The position numbers and the translations under genes were made by a program. 64,000 nt of DNA from Streptomyces sp. B21-083 (lineage in GTDB: Bacteria > Actinomycetota > Actinomycetes > Streptomycetales > Streptomycetaceae), in the NCBI RefSeq assembly GCF_036898825.1, contig NZ_JARUND010000002.1:558001-622000 (forward strand). The letters run 5' to 3'. Position 1 is the stretch's first letter. Each line of letters opens with the position of its first letter. Below, piece after piece: positions 1 to 8,203 of the stretch. The notes beneath the pieces were generated by a model. That model searched no databases. It was not told where the DNA came from and worked only from the letters and a program-made list of their open reading frames with translations.

Positions 1-153
1 CTGCGCCAGGTGTCCGTGACCGAGCTTGTCTCCCGACTCCAGAGTGCGGTAACCAGGACCGAACCGGACCATGTGGTGGTCACCGAGTCGGGCGATGAGT
101 ACGAGTCACTCTTCGGCACGTTCCTGCCCTCCGACAACCCGGGCTGGCGATGA
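1..153 (+). CDS. C-terminal 50 residues of an unknown protein (5' end outside window)
   Basis: The frame is open from base 1 and stops with TGA at 151-153, giving 50 residues. The visible part starts LRQVSVTELVSRLQSA and ends FLPSDNPGWR. It contains a short amphipathic stretch followed by an acidic segment (VTESGDEYESLF). Codon use looks coding, with G/C in most third positions. I do not recognise the family. The gene ends 56 bases before the stop of the convergent recombinase gene, so it marks the left flank of the putative mobile element. Confidence 0.5.
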   Translation: MRQVSVTELVSRLQSAVTRTEPDHVVVTESGDEYESLFGTFLPSDNPGWR

Positions 154-208
154 TTGAGGACCGGGATCGTCGCGTCAGCCATCGTCTTCAGACGGCCCCG
201 GGCGGCCG

Positions 209-2662
209 TCATGAGGATGGCGTCCGCTTGACGGGAATGCCGAGGTCGACGACGACACGGGATGGGCGCCGGTCTAGTTGGGCGAGCTTTTCCTCTGCTC
301 CGACGAGGCTGATCTGCAGCCCTTCCATCTCGCCGAGCCATCCTTCGCGTTCGGCCTCGGCGATGCGGGCGAGGAGGTTGTCGCGGATCTCGACGAGCCG
401 GTCGCGCTGGGCGGGGTCGGGCCAGAGCATCGGGCAGCGCACGCAGGCGTGTTCGTGGATGCAGGGGGTGGCGAACGCACGGCCGCAGGCGCCGATGGAG
501 ACTTTGCGCCGCTCGAAGTGACCGAGGAACTCTTGCCATTCCTCGTCGGTGGGGACGCGGTATTCCTCGCTCGGGCGGAGGGACCTGCGGCGGGCGAGGA
601 AGGCCATGTGCGCCCGGATCGTCTCTTCGGGGTAGACGGCCTTGTAACCGAGAGTCACGTTGATGTCCTGATGGCCGGCGATCACCTGGGCGATGTGTGG
701 TGGCAGCCCGTTGAGGATGGCATCGGTGATGAACAGCCGGCGGAAGTCGTGCGGTGTGTAGCGAAGTGGGGCCCCGGTGACGTCGGTCAGGCCCGTGTCG
801 ATGAGGGCCTGGTCGAGCATGGTGCGAACGGTTTCATCGGTGAACGCGCAGTCCTCACCGCGGATGCGTCGTTGGAACAGCAGCGGGGCCGGCTCCTGCC
901 ACGCGCATTCGCGGCGGTCGTAGGAGCGGGCCAGGGGAACGGCCCCGGCGGTCTGCCGCGCTCGGCAGATGATCGCGCTCAGGACGTCGGCGAGCTCGGG
1001 GCTGACCAGCAGCAGCCGCTCGGTATCCGTCTTGGACGGGACGATCTGAAGGAGGGGGACGAGTTCACCGGTGGTGGGCAGCCGGTATTGGACCAGGCTG
1101 TGGTGGCTGAGTTCCATCAGTTCCTCGATGCGGATGCCGGTGGCCCGCAGGACCTCGACCACGGCCCAGGTCCAGAAGGCTCTCTCGTCCTCGAGTCCCA
1201 GATCGCGGCGTTTCCCGGTGGGCGGGTCCTCCGCCCAGATCCTGCCGGCTGTTCCGTGCGGAACCACGGCGCGTACGAGTTGCTGACCGGCAGCCGTGAA
1301 CACCTCGCCGGGGCCGGCATAGCGAGCGGCCTCCAGTACCGCGGAAGCGTCCTTGCGGCGCTGGTCGACCGTGCGGACGAGGATCGGCAGGACCGGCAGG
1401 CGCTCGCGGGTGCGTGCGTCCATCCTTGCTTTGCGCCGCCGTTGTACTTTGCGGTTCTCCAGCTCGTCAGCCTTCACCGGGCTCGGTGCCACCCACGGGC
1501 CCCAACGGCCGGGATCTTCCAGTGCCCACTGGGCGATATCGAGGTAGAAGGCCCGCACCTGGGTGAGCGTGTCCCGGTGGTTGAGCCTCTCGACCTTCGT
1601 GCTGCTGCGCCGGCCGTCGGGTCCGGTGACGGTCTTGTCCTTGGTGCGCATCCTCTGCTTCCACTGCCCGATGACGTCCGGGGCGAGGCGGAGACTGGCG
1701 GCGTCGGGGTGGTGCTGCTCGATGTCGTGCCAGAAGCGCTTGCCGAGGTGGTAGGAGAGAGACTTCAAGCTGGTGTAGTCCAGCGCGGGCTGGCGTTCAC
1801 GGAGATAGTCCACGAGCAGGTCACGGACGGGACGGCAGCGCAGTCCGTAGCGGTCGACCAGTTCCTCGGGGGTTCGCTGTCCCCGGTTGCGGACCCCGCG
1901 CAGATTCTGCGGGGCAGCCTCGCCCAGGGCTCCGAGCTGGTGCAGTAGCCGGTAGAACACCTCGGTCCCCGCCGTCATCCGCTTGAGGAGCGTGGCCTGA
2001 GCCTCGAAGAGCTCCAGGACGTCGCCGACGGTGATCCCGGTCAGTGTGCCGCCCTTGGCCGCGAGGATCAGGGCGCCTCGGCAGAGAGAGGAGCTGACGG
2101 CACCCGACCGTACGTCCTTCACCGACGCGCCCAGCTCCCGCAGGCGCTCGAACCCGTGCGGGTCGCGGCTGCGGGCCATAGAGCGGACCAGCACCCCTTG
2201 TCGGCTGGCCCCGACGGCCAGCCAGTCCACCGACGGCCGCAGAAGATCAGCACTGATCACTGTCGTCAGGGCCCGGCCCACCACCGGCATGCGCCAAGCT
2301 GCCTCGAGACCGCGCTCGTGCAGCCAGTGCTTGATCACCGGCCGCCAGGCGGCGCCTGCCTCCTCGATGCCGCTGCGCTGCCACCGTTCCTGCCAGGTCT
2401 GTCCCGGCTGGTCCTCCAGCCAGTCCAGCACCATGACGATGCCATGCCGGTGGTGCAGCTCACTGCCGGCGTTCTCCAGTGTGAAAGGCGGACGGGACAG
2501 CAGCCGGGCCACCTCGGTGCGGGAGCGCTCGGTGCCCGGCCAGATGTCCGGAACGGCCCGGGCGGGGAAGCGCTGCTGGGCTGCCATGGAGCGGGTGAGC
2601 TGCGGCTCCATTCCAGTAGCCGGTGCGCAGGAGCCGGCACGGGCCGACGAGGTGGCGGTCAT
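209..2662 (-). CDS. Large tyrosine recombinase, TnpB-like second recombinase of a tandem pair
   Basis: An 817-residue protein of the phage-integrase/tyrosine recombinase superfamily, expected to catalyse DNA strand exchange with the adjacent recombinase. The C-terminal catalytic half carries an arginine box (ATGIRIEELMEL), the HxxR box (TPHDFRRLFI), and a late His...Tyr pair (IAGHQDINVTLGYKAVYPEE). After it comes a cysteine-rich segment (CIHEHACVRCPML) and a probable coiled-coil tail, an arrangement known from Tn554 TnpB-like and RIT-type recombinases. The start is the ATG at 2660-2662, chosen because ATGA overlaps the stop of the upstream recombinase; the open frame extends further upstream, but that part is only antisense of the other reading frame. 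Far longer than ordinary integrases (300-450 residues). Confidence 0.85.
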   Translation of the reverse strand: MTATSSARAGSCAPATGMEPQLTRSMAAQQRFPARAVPDIWPGTERSRTEVARLLSRPPFTLENAGSELHHRHGIVMVLDWLEDQPGQTWQERWQRSGIEEAGAAWRPVIKHWLHERGLEAAWRMPVVGRALTTVISADLLRPSVDWLAVGASRQGVLVRSMARSRDPHGFERLRELGASVKDVRSGAVSSSLCRGALILAAKGGTLTGITVGDVLELFEAQATLLKRMTAGTEVFYRLLHQLGALGEAAPQNLRGVRNRGQRTPEELVDRYGLRCRPVRDLLVDYLRERQPALDYTSLKSLSYHLGKRFWHDIEQHHPDAASLRLAPDVIGQWKQRMRTKDKTVTGPDGRRSSTKVERLNHRDTLTQVRAFYLDIAQWALEDPGRWGPWVAPSPVKADELENRKVQRRRKARMDARTRERLPVLPILVRTVDQRRKDASAVLEAARYAGPGEVFTAAGQQLVRAVVPHGTAGRIWAEDPPTGKRRDLGLEDERAFWTWAVVEVLRATGIRIEELMELSHHSLVQYRLPTTGELVPLLQIVPSKTDTERLLLVSPELADVLSAIICRARQTAGAVPLARSYDRRECAWQEPAPLLFQRRIRGEDCAFTDETVRTMLDQALIDTGLTDVTGAPLRYTPHDFRRLFITDAILNGLPPHIAQVIAGHQDINVTLGYKAVYPEETIRAHMAFLARRRSLRPSEEYRVPTDEEWQEFLGHFERRKVSIGACGRAFATPCIHEHACVRCPMLWPDPAQRDRLVEIRDNLLARIAEAEREGWLGEMEGLQISLVGAEEKLAQLDRRPSRVVVDLGIPVKRTPSS

Positions 2663-3870
2663 CCGGCACCAGCTCCGAACAGCACTTTGAGACTTTCCGG
2701 CCGGTAGTCGGCCGCCGGCGGCGGAGAGACGCGGGCGGCTGCCTGTCGCGTCTGCTCGGCATGGTGGGCCAGCAGGCGCCGGATCACCACTTCCTTGCGA
2801 GGCGTGAGGTAAAGCTGTGTCGTGGTCAACTGAGCGTGACCGAGGACGAATTGAACGTCGGTGAGAGGGAGGCTGGGGTCCTCGGCCATCCGATAGGCGG
2901 CGGTGTGCCGCAGCGCGTGCAGCGTCGCGGACGTTCCTGCCTTGGCGTTCGCCCGCTCGAACATGCGGTGAACCGCGTGGTAGGTCAACGGCCTCGACGG
3001 CGAGCGCAGGGTCCACCACAGCGGGAGACGCCGCCCGCGCGGGATCGCATCGTCCATCTCCAGCTGGTAGAGCCGCAGCCAGACGAACGCGTCGGTCGAG
3101 GCCGGCAGTTCCTGGACCTCGCCGGTGCCCTTGCGGACCACCGAGATCAGCTGGCGCCCCGGATCGGCGCCGGCCTGCCACGTGCTGAGCAGTTCGCCGG
3201 CCCGTGCACCGGTGGAGACGTAGAAGGCGACCAGGGCGCGGTCCCGGTGCGAAGGAAGCCGCGCGAAGATCTCGTTGAAATTCTCGTCAGGGACACTGCG
3301 GGGTACTCGCTTGGGGACTTTCGGCCGGTAGAGCCCGGCGCGTTCGTTCCGAGCCGGATCCATCGGGTTGCGATGGGCGTGAGCCCGCCGACCGCGACGT
3401 GATCGGTCCAGCGGAAACGGGTTGAGGACCGGCCCGGTGCCGATGTCGCGGTGGAAGTCGTAGAAGCTCCGCAGCACTGTCTCGCTGTGCGCTCGCACCG
3501 ATGGTGCGTACGGCTTGCCACCCGCGGCCCACCGGCCCTCCTCGCTCGGGCGTCGCCAGTGCGGACGTCTCGGCTGTCCAGCGACCTGAAGCCAGCGGGA
3601 GAAGTCCCTCGCCTCGATCCGGCTCGCCCGATTCCACGGCACCTCCACAGCCCAGAGGAACCGGAACCAGCGCAGCATGTCCATCCCGTAGGAACGGGCG
3701 GTCGTCGCCGAACGGCCGGCTCCCTGCAGGTCCCGCAGGAACGCGCGAGCTCCCTCGACCGGCTCTCCGGCCGGGTCGATGAGCCGGTAGGGCTCCCACG
3801 GATCAACCCTGGCAACCAGTTCCCCGACCAGAGGGACGGAGAGGGCAGCCAGGTCTCGAGATGCGTCCAT
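2659..3870 (-). CDS. Tyrosine recombinase, TnpA-like first recombinase of a tandem pair
   Basis: A 403-residue site-specific recombinase. An N-terminal SAM-like core-binding domain (about residues 45-150) precedes the catalytic domain, which shows the first catalytic arginine (STGARAGELLS), the HxxR box (LHALRHTAAYRM) and the His/Trp...Tyr region (VLGHAQLTTTQLYLTP) with the nucleophilic tyrosine. It is translated first in a two-gene unit; its TGA overlaps the ATG of the larger recombinase. Two coupled recombinases are the core of Tn554-like and recombinase-in-trio elements, in which they act together. The start at 3870 lies only about 60-70 bases from the point where a disrupted fibronectin-like gene begins, consistent with this being the edge of the element. 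Confidence 0.88.
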   Translation of the reverse strand: MDASRDLAALSVPLVGELVARVDPWEPYRLIDPAGEPVEGARAFLRDLQGAGRSATTARSYGMDMLRWFRFLWAVEVPWNRASRIEARDFSRWLQVAGQPRRPHWRRPSEEGRWAAGGKPYAPSVRAHSETVLRSFYDFHRDIGTGPVLNPFPLDRSRRGRRAHAHRNPMDPARNERAGLYRPKVPKRVPRSVPDENFNEIFARLPSHRDRALVAFYVSTGARAGELLSTWQAGADPGRQLISVVRKGTGEVQELPASTDAFVWLRLYQLEMDDAIPRGRRLPLWWTLRSPSRPLTYHAVHRMFERANAKAGTSATLHALRHTAAYRMAEDPSLPLTDVQFVLGHAQLTTTQLYLTPRKEVVIRRLLAHHAEQTRQAAARVSPPPAADYRPESLKVLFGAGAG

Positions 3871-3904
3871 GGCCGACTCAACGACGTCACCGCCACAACG
3901 TCAC

Positions 3905-3945
3905 TGACCTGCGCAAACTCCGCCAGTAGTTCAGTCAACAGGTCA
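3905..3945. repeat. Inverted repeat at the right edge of the recombinase element
   Basis: TGACCTG at 3905-3911 is repeated as its reverse complement CAGGTCA at 3939-3945, 27 bases apart. Just inside, ACGACGTCAC and ACAACGTCAC form a near direct repeat in 3891-3905. The site sits between the recombinase start and the first recognisable residues of the truncated fibronectin gene, where a recombinase core or arm site would be expected. That it is a recombination site is inference. Confidence 0.4.
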
Positions 3946-4427
3946 TCTACCAGGGCACGTCGAGGGTCCACACCGTGGGCGGGGACCGGACGGCGGCCGT
4001 GGTCACCGGGCTGCGTCCGGGCACCTGGTACACCTTCGGCGTCCGCGCCCGCGACGCCGCCGACAACGTGTCACCCGCCGGTGCTCCCGTACGGCTCACC
4101 ACCGCGCCCGGCACCGATGACGGCCGCGCCACCGCCCCCGCAGACTTCCGTGCGGTGACCCGTCGTACGGACGGGGCGTACCACCTCGACCTGTCCTGGA
4201 TTCCGCCGCATGCGGACGGGGTGATCACGGAGTACGAGATCCAGCTCGACGGACGTCCGGCCACCTCCCTCGTGTGGGGCGGGTCCGCTCCGCGCGGACG
4301 GGCGTCGTACGGCTTCTACGTGGGCCGGGAGGCTCGGGTCGCGTACCGGGTGCGGATCAGGGCGCGGCTGCCGGACGGGACGTGGGGCGGGTTCTCGGTG
4401 GAGCGGACGGCGGTGACGGCGCCGTAG
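3930..4427 (+). pseudogene. 5'-truncated fibronectin type III domain protein
   Basis: The frame opens after a TAG at 3927-3929 and runs to TAG at 4425-4427. From about 3951 it reads like the second half of a fibronectin type III domain (VHTVGGDRTAAVVTGLRPGT, then WYTFGVRARDAADNVSP), followed by a second, more divergent FnIII-like domain (LSWIPPHADGVITEYEIQLD). There is no start codon, ribosome site or signal peptide in a sensible place: the first domain begins in mid-strand. The GTG at 3975 could open 150 residues but would start inside the domain. The simplest reading is that the recombinase element or a rearrangement removed the 5' part of a secreted FnIII protein. Confidence 0.7.
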
Positions 4428-4632
4428 AACGACGAGGCCGGGCCGGCGCCGGATCGCCTCGACAGCCCGTCAGGGGTCCGCCGTACGGACGAATCCGTCA
4501 CCTGCCCGGTGGCCGTCCGGGTGCGGTCCCGGGTGAGGGCACGTTGGCTGGCCCCGAAGCAGCACGGGCGATCCCCGACCTTCGGCGGCGCATGGGACGT
4601 ACCGCCAACCGTGCCGCCGAAGGGCAGTCCAC

Positions 4633-5169
4633 ATGCGAACCGTTCCTCTCCTCCTCCGACCAGGTCTGACCGTGGCAGCCGCCTCCGTGCTCACGCTCGC
4701 CCTCACCGCCCAGACGGCTTCGGCGGCCGGGATCTCCGTGAGCACCAGCGGATCCACGGTCTCGGTGACCACCAGCGCGTGCCCCACGAGCAGCGGCAGC
4801 GGCTACGGCAGCGCCTCGCTCCTCAACAGCAGCCAGCGGTCCTTCACCGAAGGGCGTGTGGTCACGCTCTCCGGGACGACCACCAGCCAGTCCGCCGTCT
4901 GGTCCAACGTCGGCACCGGCACCTACACCGTCATCGTGCGGTGCTCGAACGGTGCCACCGCCGGTTCCCAGGCCGTCATCGTCAGCACCGCCTCGACGCC
5001 CACCATCTCCGCCACGGCCTCCCCCACCCGGGGCGTCATGGGCGGTCTCGGCGGCGCCGTGAAGGACTATGGCACCCTCACGTTCGCGGCGGGCGGCGCC
5101 CTGATCGCGTCCGGCGCGGCAGCTACGGCCTGGGCGCTGCGCCGGCGCTCCAAGCCCTACCGGCTCTGA
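4633..5169 (+). CDS. Secreted or membrane-anchored small protein of unknown function
   Basis: A 178-residue protein. It has a classical signal peptide (residues 1-32, hydrophobic AAASVLTLALTAQ, cleavage probably after TASAA), then a serine/threonine-rich extracellular part with two cysteines, then a hydrophobic C-terminal segment (about 145-167) followed by a positively charged tail RRRSKPYRL. This signal peptide / body / membrane anchor / basic tail architecture would leave the body outside the membrane. GAAGGG lies upstream of the ATG. The family is common in Streptomyces but I know no function for it. It converges on the methyltransferase gene and is closed by a strong hairpin. Confidence 0.75.
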   Translation: MRTVPLLLRPGLTVAAASVLTLALTAQTASAAGISVSTSGSTVSVTTSACPTSSGSGYGSASLLNSSQRSFTEGRVVTLSGTTTSQSAVWSNVGTGTYTVIVRCSNGATAGSQAVIVSTASTPTISATASPTRGVMGGLGGAVKDYGTLTFAAGGALIASGAAATAWALRRRSKPYRL

Positions 5170-5191
5170 GCCGGGGACCACACACGGCTGG

Positions 5192-5227
5192 TGGCCGTCC
5201 GCGCGAGCACGCTCGCACGGACGGCCA
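5192..5227. terminator. Bidirectional hairpin between convergent genes
   Basis: Two 17-base arms (5192-5208 and 5211-5227; outer part TGGCCGTCCG / CGGACGGCCA) pair with one mismatch around a very short centre. It lies 22 bases after the stop of the plus-strand gene and 33 bases beyond the stop of the minus-strand gene, so it can end both transcripts. No U tract, as usual in Streptomyces. Confidence 0.75.
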
Positions 5228-5259
5228 CCTGTTTTCGCGCGGCAGCTCCCTGGGCATGC

Positions 5260-6060
5260 CTAGGGCCGGAGGCCGACCACCACGTGCGCGTACAGCTCGT
5301 CGGACTCCGCCAGGCGCGTGACCAGGCCGCCGGTCTCGAAGGCCGCGACCGCCGCCGGTGCCTGGCGTTCGCTCGTCTCGACCAGGAGGCAGCCGCCGGG
5401 TGCCAGCCACTCCGGTGCCCCGGCCGCGACCCGGCGCAGTACGTCGAGGCCGTCGCCGCCGCCGTCCAGGGCGACCAGGGGTTCATGGTCGCGCGCTTCC
5501 GGCGGCAGCAGTCCGACCTCCTCGGTGGGGACGTAGGGCACGTTGGCGGCGAGGATGCCGACCCGGCCGCGCAGGTCGGCGGGCAGGGCGTCGAACAGGT
5601 CGCCCTCGTGGGCGTGGCCGCCGTACGCGGCGACATTGCGGTGGGCGCAGCGCACGGCCACGGGGTCGATGTCGGCGGCGTGCAGTTCGACTCCGGTCAG
5701 TACGGCGGCCAGGGCGGCGCCGACCGCGCCCGAGCCGCAGCACAGGTCCACGACGACGGACGCGTCCGGCGCCTGGGCGAGGGCCTCGGTGACCAGGAAC
5801 TCGGTGCGTCTGCGGGGCACGAAGACGCCGGACTCGACGGCGATGCGCAGCCCGCCGAACTCGGCCCAGCCGAGGACGTGTTCGAGGGGCAGGCCCGAGG
5901 CGCGGCGGGCGACCATGGCGGCCGTCTCCTCCGGATCACGGGCGGTGGCGAGTATCAGCCGTGCCTCGTCCTCGGCGAAGACACAGCCGGCCGCGCGCAG
6001 GGCGGCGGCGACGGAGGCCGTGGAGGAGTCGAGCGGAGCGGAAGCAGAACTGGAGGGCAT
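5260..6060 (-). CDS. HemK/PrmC-like protein glutamine methyltransferase
   Basis: A 266-residue class I SAM-dependent methyltransferase of the HemK/PrmC type. The SAM-binding motif is VVDLCCGSGAVGAAL, the acidic loop is LHAADIDPVAV, and the NPPY-type catalytic motif appears as NVPYVP. The N-terminal 70 residues form a short helical substrate domain. PrmC methylates the GGQ glutamine of release factors, but that gene normally sits beside prfA; this copy stands alone and has NVPY in place of NPPY, so it is probably a paralogue with another substrate. It converges on the upstream secreted-protein gene and has its own promoter region of about 230 bases. Confidence 0.8.
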   Translation of the reverse strand: MPSSSASAPLDSSTASVAAALRAAGCVFAEDEARLILATARDPEETAAMVARRASGLPLEHVLGWAEFGGLRIAVESGVFVPRRRTEFLVTEALAQAPDASVVVDLCCGSGAVGAALAAVLTGVELHAADIDPVAVRCAHRNVAAYGGHAHEGDLFDALPADLRGRVGILAANVPYVPTEEVGLLPPEARDHEPLVALDGGGDGLDVLRRVAAGAPEWLAPGGCLLVETSERQAPAAVAAFETGGLVTRLAESDELYAHVVVGLRP

Positions 6061-6186
6061 CGAACCGAGAGCCTTTCGGAAGCCGAAGGGCGCTCTCGCG
6101 GTCGCCTAGCGGAGGCGGTCCGCGCTGCCTTGAGGTGAGAGCACCCGACCTGACACAGCGGTAATGGGTCTCACCTCCCAGGTGAT

Positions 6187-6214
6187 GTCCGGCTGGGGCG
6201 ATCCGCAGCCGGAC
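6187..6214 (-). terminator. Perfect inverted repeat downstream of the acetyltransferase gene
   Basis: GTCCGGCTG (6187-6195) and CAGCCGGAC (6206-6214) are perfect 9-base arms around a 10-base loop. The site is about 75 bases past the stop of the acetyltransferase gene and about 125 bases before the start of the methyltransferase gene, fitting a terminator for the first. An operator role for the second is possible. Confidence 0.5.
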
Positions 6215-6289
6215 GGCAACATTACCCGAACAGTTGGTCCCAGGTGTTCCCGTACGGAATTCCGTGGGCCCCAGCGCCTCCGATCTGTT

Positions 6290-7006
6290 CTACTGCGCCG
6301 CCAACTCCCTTTCTCCGCCGAGGCGTTCGGGGACCCGGGCGCCCATGAACGCGGTGGTGCGGCGCAGCCGGAAACCCAGGGACTCGTACAGCCGGATGGC
6401 GTTGGTGTTCTCGGCGGCGGTGTGCAGGAACGGGGTTTCGCCGCGGGCACGGATGCCGTGGGCGACGGCGCGGATCAGCCGGGTGGCGAGGCCCTCGCCG
6501 CGGGCGGCCGGGTCGGTGCAGACCGCGCTGATCTCGGTCCAGCCGGGCGGATGCAGCCGCTCCCCCGCCATGGCGACGAGCACGCCCCCTCGGCGGATCC
6601 CGAGGTAGGTACCGAGTTCGACGGTGCGGGCCAGGAAGGGGCCGGGCCTGGTGCGGGCGACCAGGTCCAGCATCTCGGGCACGTCGGCCGGGCCCAGCTC
6701 CACGGCCTCCGGGTCCGGGGCGGCGGCCATTCCGTCGTCGACGAGCTGCACGCCCTCCATGTGGAACGTGATGTCCCAGCCGTCCGGGACCCGCCCCTGG
6801 AACCCGAGCAGCGGGACGTCGGCCCCGGGACCGGCGAGCGCGGCCAGGTCCACCCAGTCGCGGTCGTCCAGCTCGGCGGGCAGGGCGAGCCAGGGCGTCA
6901 CGTCGACGGGGTAGCGGACGATCCGGCCCCGCCATTCGGCGAAGTGGGCGTGCGGCCCGGTGAGAGCCGCGAGCGCGGGATGGTCGAGGGGGTGTGCCGT
7001 GCTCAT
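6290..7006 (-). CDS. GNAT family N-acetyltransferase
   Basis: A 238-residue acetyltransferase. The C-terminal half (about 100-225) has the GNAT fold signature: the acetyl-CoA loop is read as CTDPAARGEGLATRLIRAVA, followed by a conserved ENTNAIRLYESLGF segment typical of FR47-like GNATs. The N-terminal 95 residues are a separate region seen in actinobacterial members. The substrate cannot be told. The ATG overlaps the TGA of the upstream oxidoreductase (ATGA), so the two are co-translated and the acetyltransferase is the second gene of a two-gene operon. Confidence 0.85.
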   Translation of the reverse strand: MSTAHPLDHPALAALTGPHAHFAEWRGRIVRYPVDVTPWLALPAELDDRDWVDLAALAGPGADVPLLGFQGRVPDGWDITFHMEGVQLVDDGMAAAPDPEAVELGPADVPEMLDLVARTRPGPFLARTVELGTYLGIRRGGVLVAMAGERLHPPGWTEISAVCTDPAARGEGLATRLIRAVAHGIRARGETPFLHTAAENTNAIRLYESLGFRLRRTTAFMGARVPERLGGERELAAQ

Positions 7007-7953
7007 ACGGTGGCCTCGGTGTCCGTGGGCGCCGCCTCGACCACGATGACCGTCTTGCCGCGTGCGTGGCCCTCCTCGACCGTGCGCAGCGCCTCGCCGG
7101 CCCGGTCGAGCGGGAACGTGCTCGTGACATACGGGCTCAGGTCGCCGCGTACGACGAGGTCCGCGACCGCTTCGAGGACGGCGGCGTTGCGGGCGCGGGC
7201 GACCCGGGCTCCGCCCAGCGCCTCCGCGACGTCGGCGGGTGCGCCCGCCGTGACCAGCCTCGTGCGGTCGGTCAGCAGGGTCGCGGCCTCTGCGAGCACC
7301 TCGCCGCCGACCAGGTCGTAGACCCCGTCCACGCCCTTCGGAGCCGCCGCCCGCACCCGTGCCGCCAGGTCGGGGCCGGACGGGACGTGGACCGCGCCCA
7401 GCGACTCGACGAAGTCCTTCTTGCCGTCGCTCGCGACTCCGACGACCCGCAGTCCCCGGGTCCGGGCGATCTGGAGGATCGCGGCGCCGACCCCGCCGCC
7501 CGCACCGGTGACCACCAGGGTGGCGCCCTGCGGCAGCGCGAGCTGGTCGACGCCGTCGTACGCGGTGGCCGCCGCGACGGGCAGGGCCGCCGCGTCCGTG
7601 AAGGACAGCCCGGCGGGCTTGGGCGCGGTCACCGTGACGGGCAGCAGGGCGAACTCGGCGTAGCCGCCGGCGACCGGGTTGCCGAAGACCGCGTCCCCGA
7701 CGGCGAAGCCGGTGACGTCCTCGCCCACCTCCGCGACGACCCCGGCGACCTCGTTGCCGAAGACGGCGGGCAGCTCACGCGCCGCGCCGCCCGCTCGGGC
7801 GTAGCCGGTGCGCTGCTTCCAGTCGACGGGGTTCACGCCTGCCGCGCGCACCGCCACGAGCAGTTGTCCGGGGCCGGGACGCGGCCGGTCCACGTCGACG
7901 AACGCCTCGGTCTCCGGACCGCCGAACCCTGTGAAGACGTACGCCTTGGGCAT
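7003..7953 (-). CDS. NADP-dependent oxidoreductase, quinone reductase/MDR type
   Basis: A 316-residue zinc-independent medium-chain dehydrogenase/reductase. The GroES-like N-terminus starts MPKAYVFTGFGGPE and contains the conserved AAGVNPVDWKQR; the Rossmann part shows VVTGAGGGVGAAILQIAR. No structural zinc cysteine cluster is seen, as in quinone oxidoreductases and related enoyl reductases. The start at 7953 was chosen because MPKAYVF is the natural family N-terminus and AAGGAG lies upstream; the longer open frame up to 8226 reads unlike protein. It is the first gene of a two-gene operon and is divergent from the molybdopterin oxidoreductase. Confidence 0.88.
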   Translation of the reverse strand: MPKAYVFTGFGGPETEAFVDVDRPRPGPGQLLVAVRAAGVNPVDWKQRTGYARAGGAARELPAVFGNEVAGVVAEVGEDVTGFAVGDAVFGNPVAGGYAEFALLPVTVTAPKPAGLSFTDAAALPVAAATAYDGVDQLALPQGATLVVTGAGGGVGAAILQIARTRGLRVVGVASDGKKDFVESLGAVHVPSGPDLAARVRAAAPKGVDGVYDLVGGEVLAEAATLLTDRTRLVTAGAPADVAEALGGARVARARNAAVLEAVADLVVRGDLSPYVTSTFPLDRAGEALRTVEEGHARGKTVIVVEAAPTDTEATV

Positions 7954-8157
7954 CTGCTCCCACTCTCCTTCGCTCGCGCCGGACCGGTCGACAGGCCGGT
8001 CGCCGGGCCGTTCACGATCACCGGAACCCGCACTGAAGGGCAAGCTCCGCCGCGGGAGCCCTATTCCCGCCGTGGTGAAGTCCCCGGGAGAGTTCATACG
8101 CCCGCAACGATCACCACGGGCCCGGGGTGCGGGGCATGCGCGGTGACCCCTTACGGT

Positions 8158-8169
8158 GGTACGCGTACC
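8158..8169. promoter_or_regulatory. Perfect 12-bp palindrome in a divergent promoter region
   Basis: GGTACGCGTACC is its own reverse complement. It lies in the 250-base region between two divergent redox genes, 35 bases before the molybdopterin oxidoreductase start. A regulator binding site is plausible; no cognate regulator gene is adjacent. Confidence 0.35.
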
Positions 8170-8203
8170 CACTGACCAGGCCTGACCGTGAGGCATCCAC
8201 CCT

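Noticed and set aside
1..212. Minus-strand frame starting with an ATGA overlap on the larger recombinase stop, open to the window edge
   Set aside because: Position fits the third small gene of a recombinase trio, but after about 20 codons the translation is serine/threonine-rich and is antisense to a more convincing plus-strand gene. It could be the truncated start of such a gene; sequence left of the window would decide.
278..1948. 556-codon plus-strand frame opposite the large recombinase
   Set aside because: It is the mirror of a well-supported recombinase gene; high G+C content opens the opposite strand.
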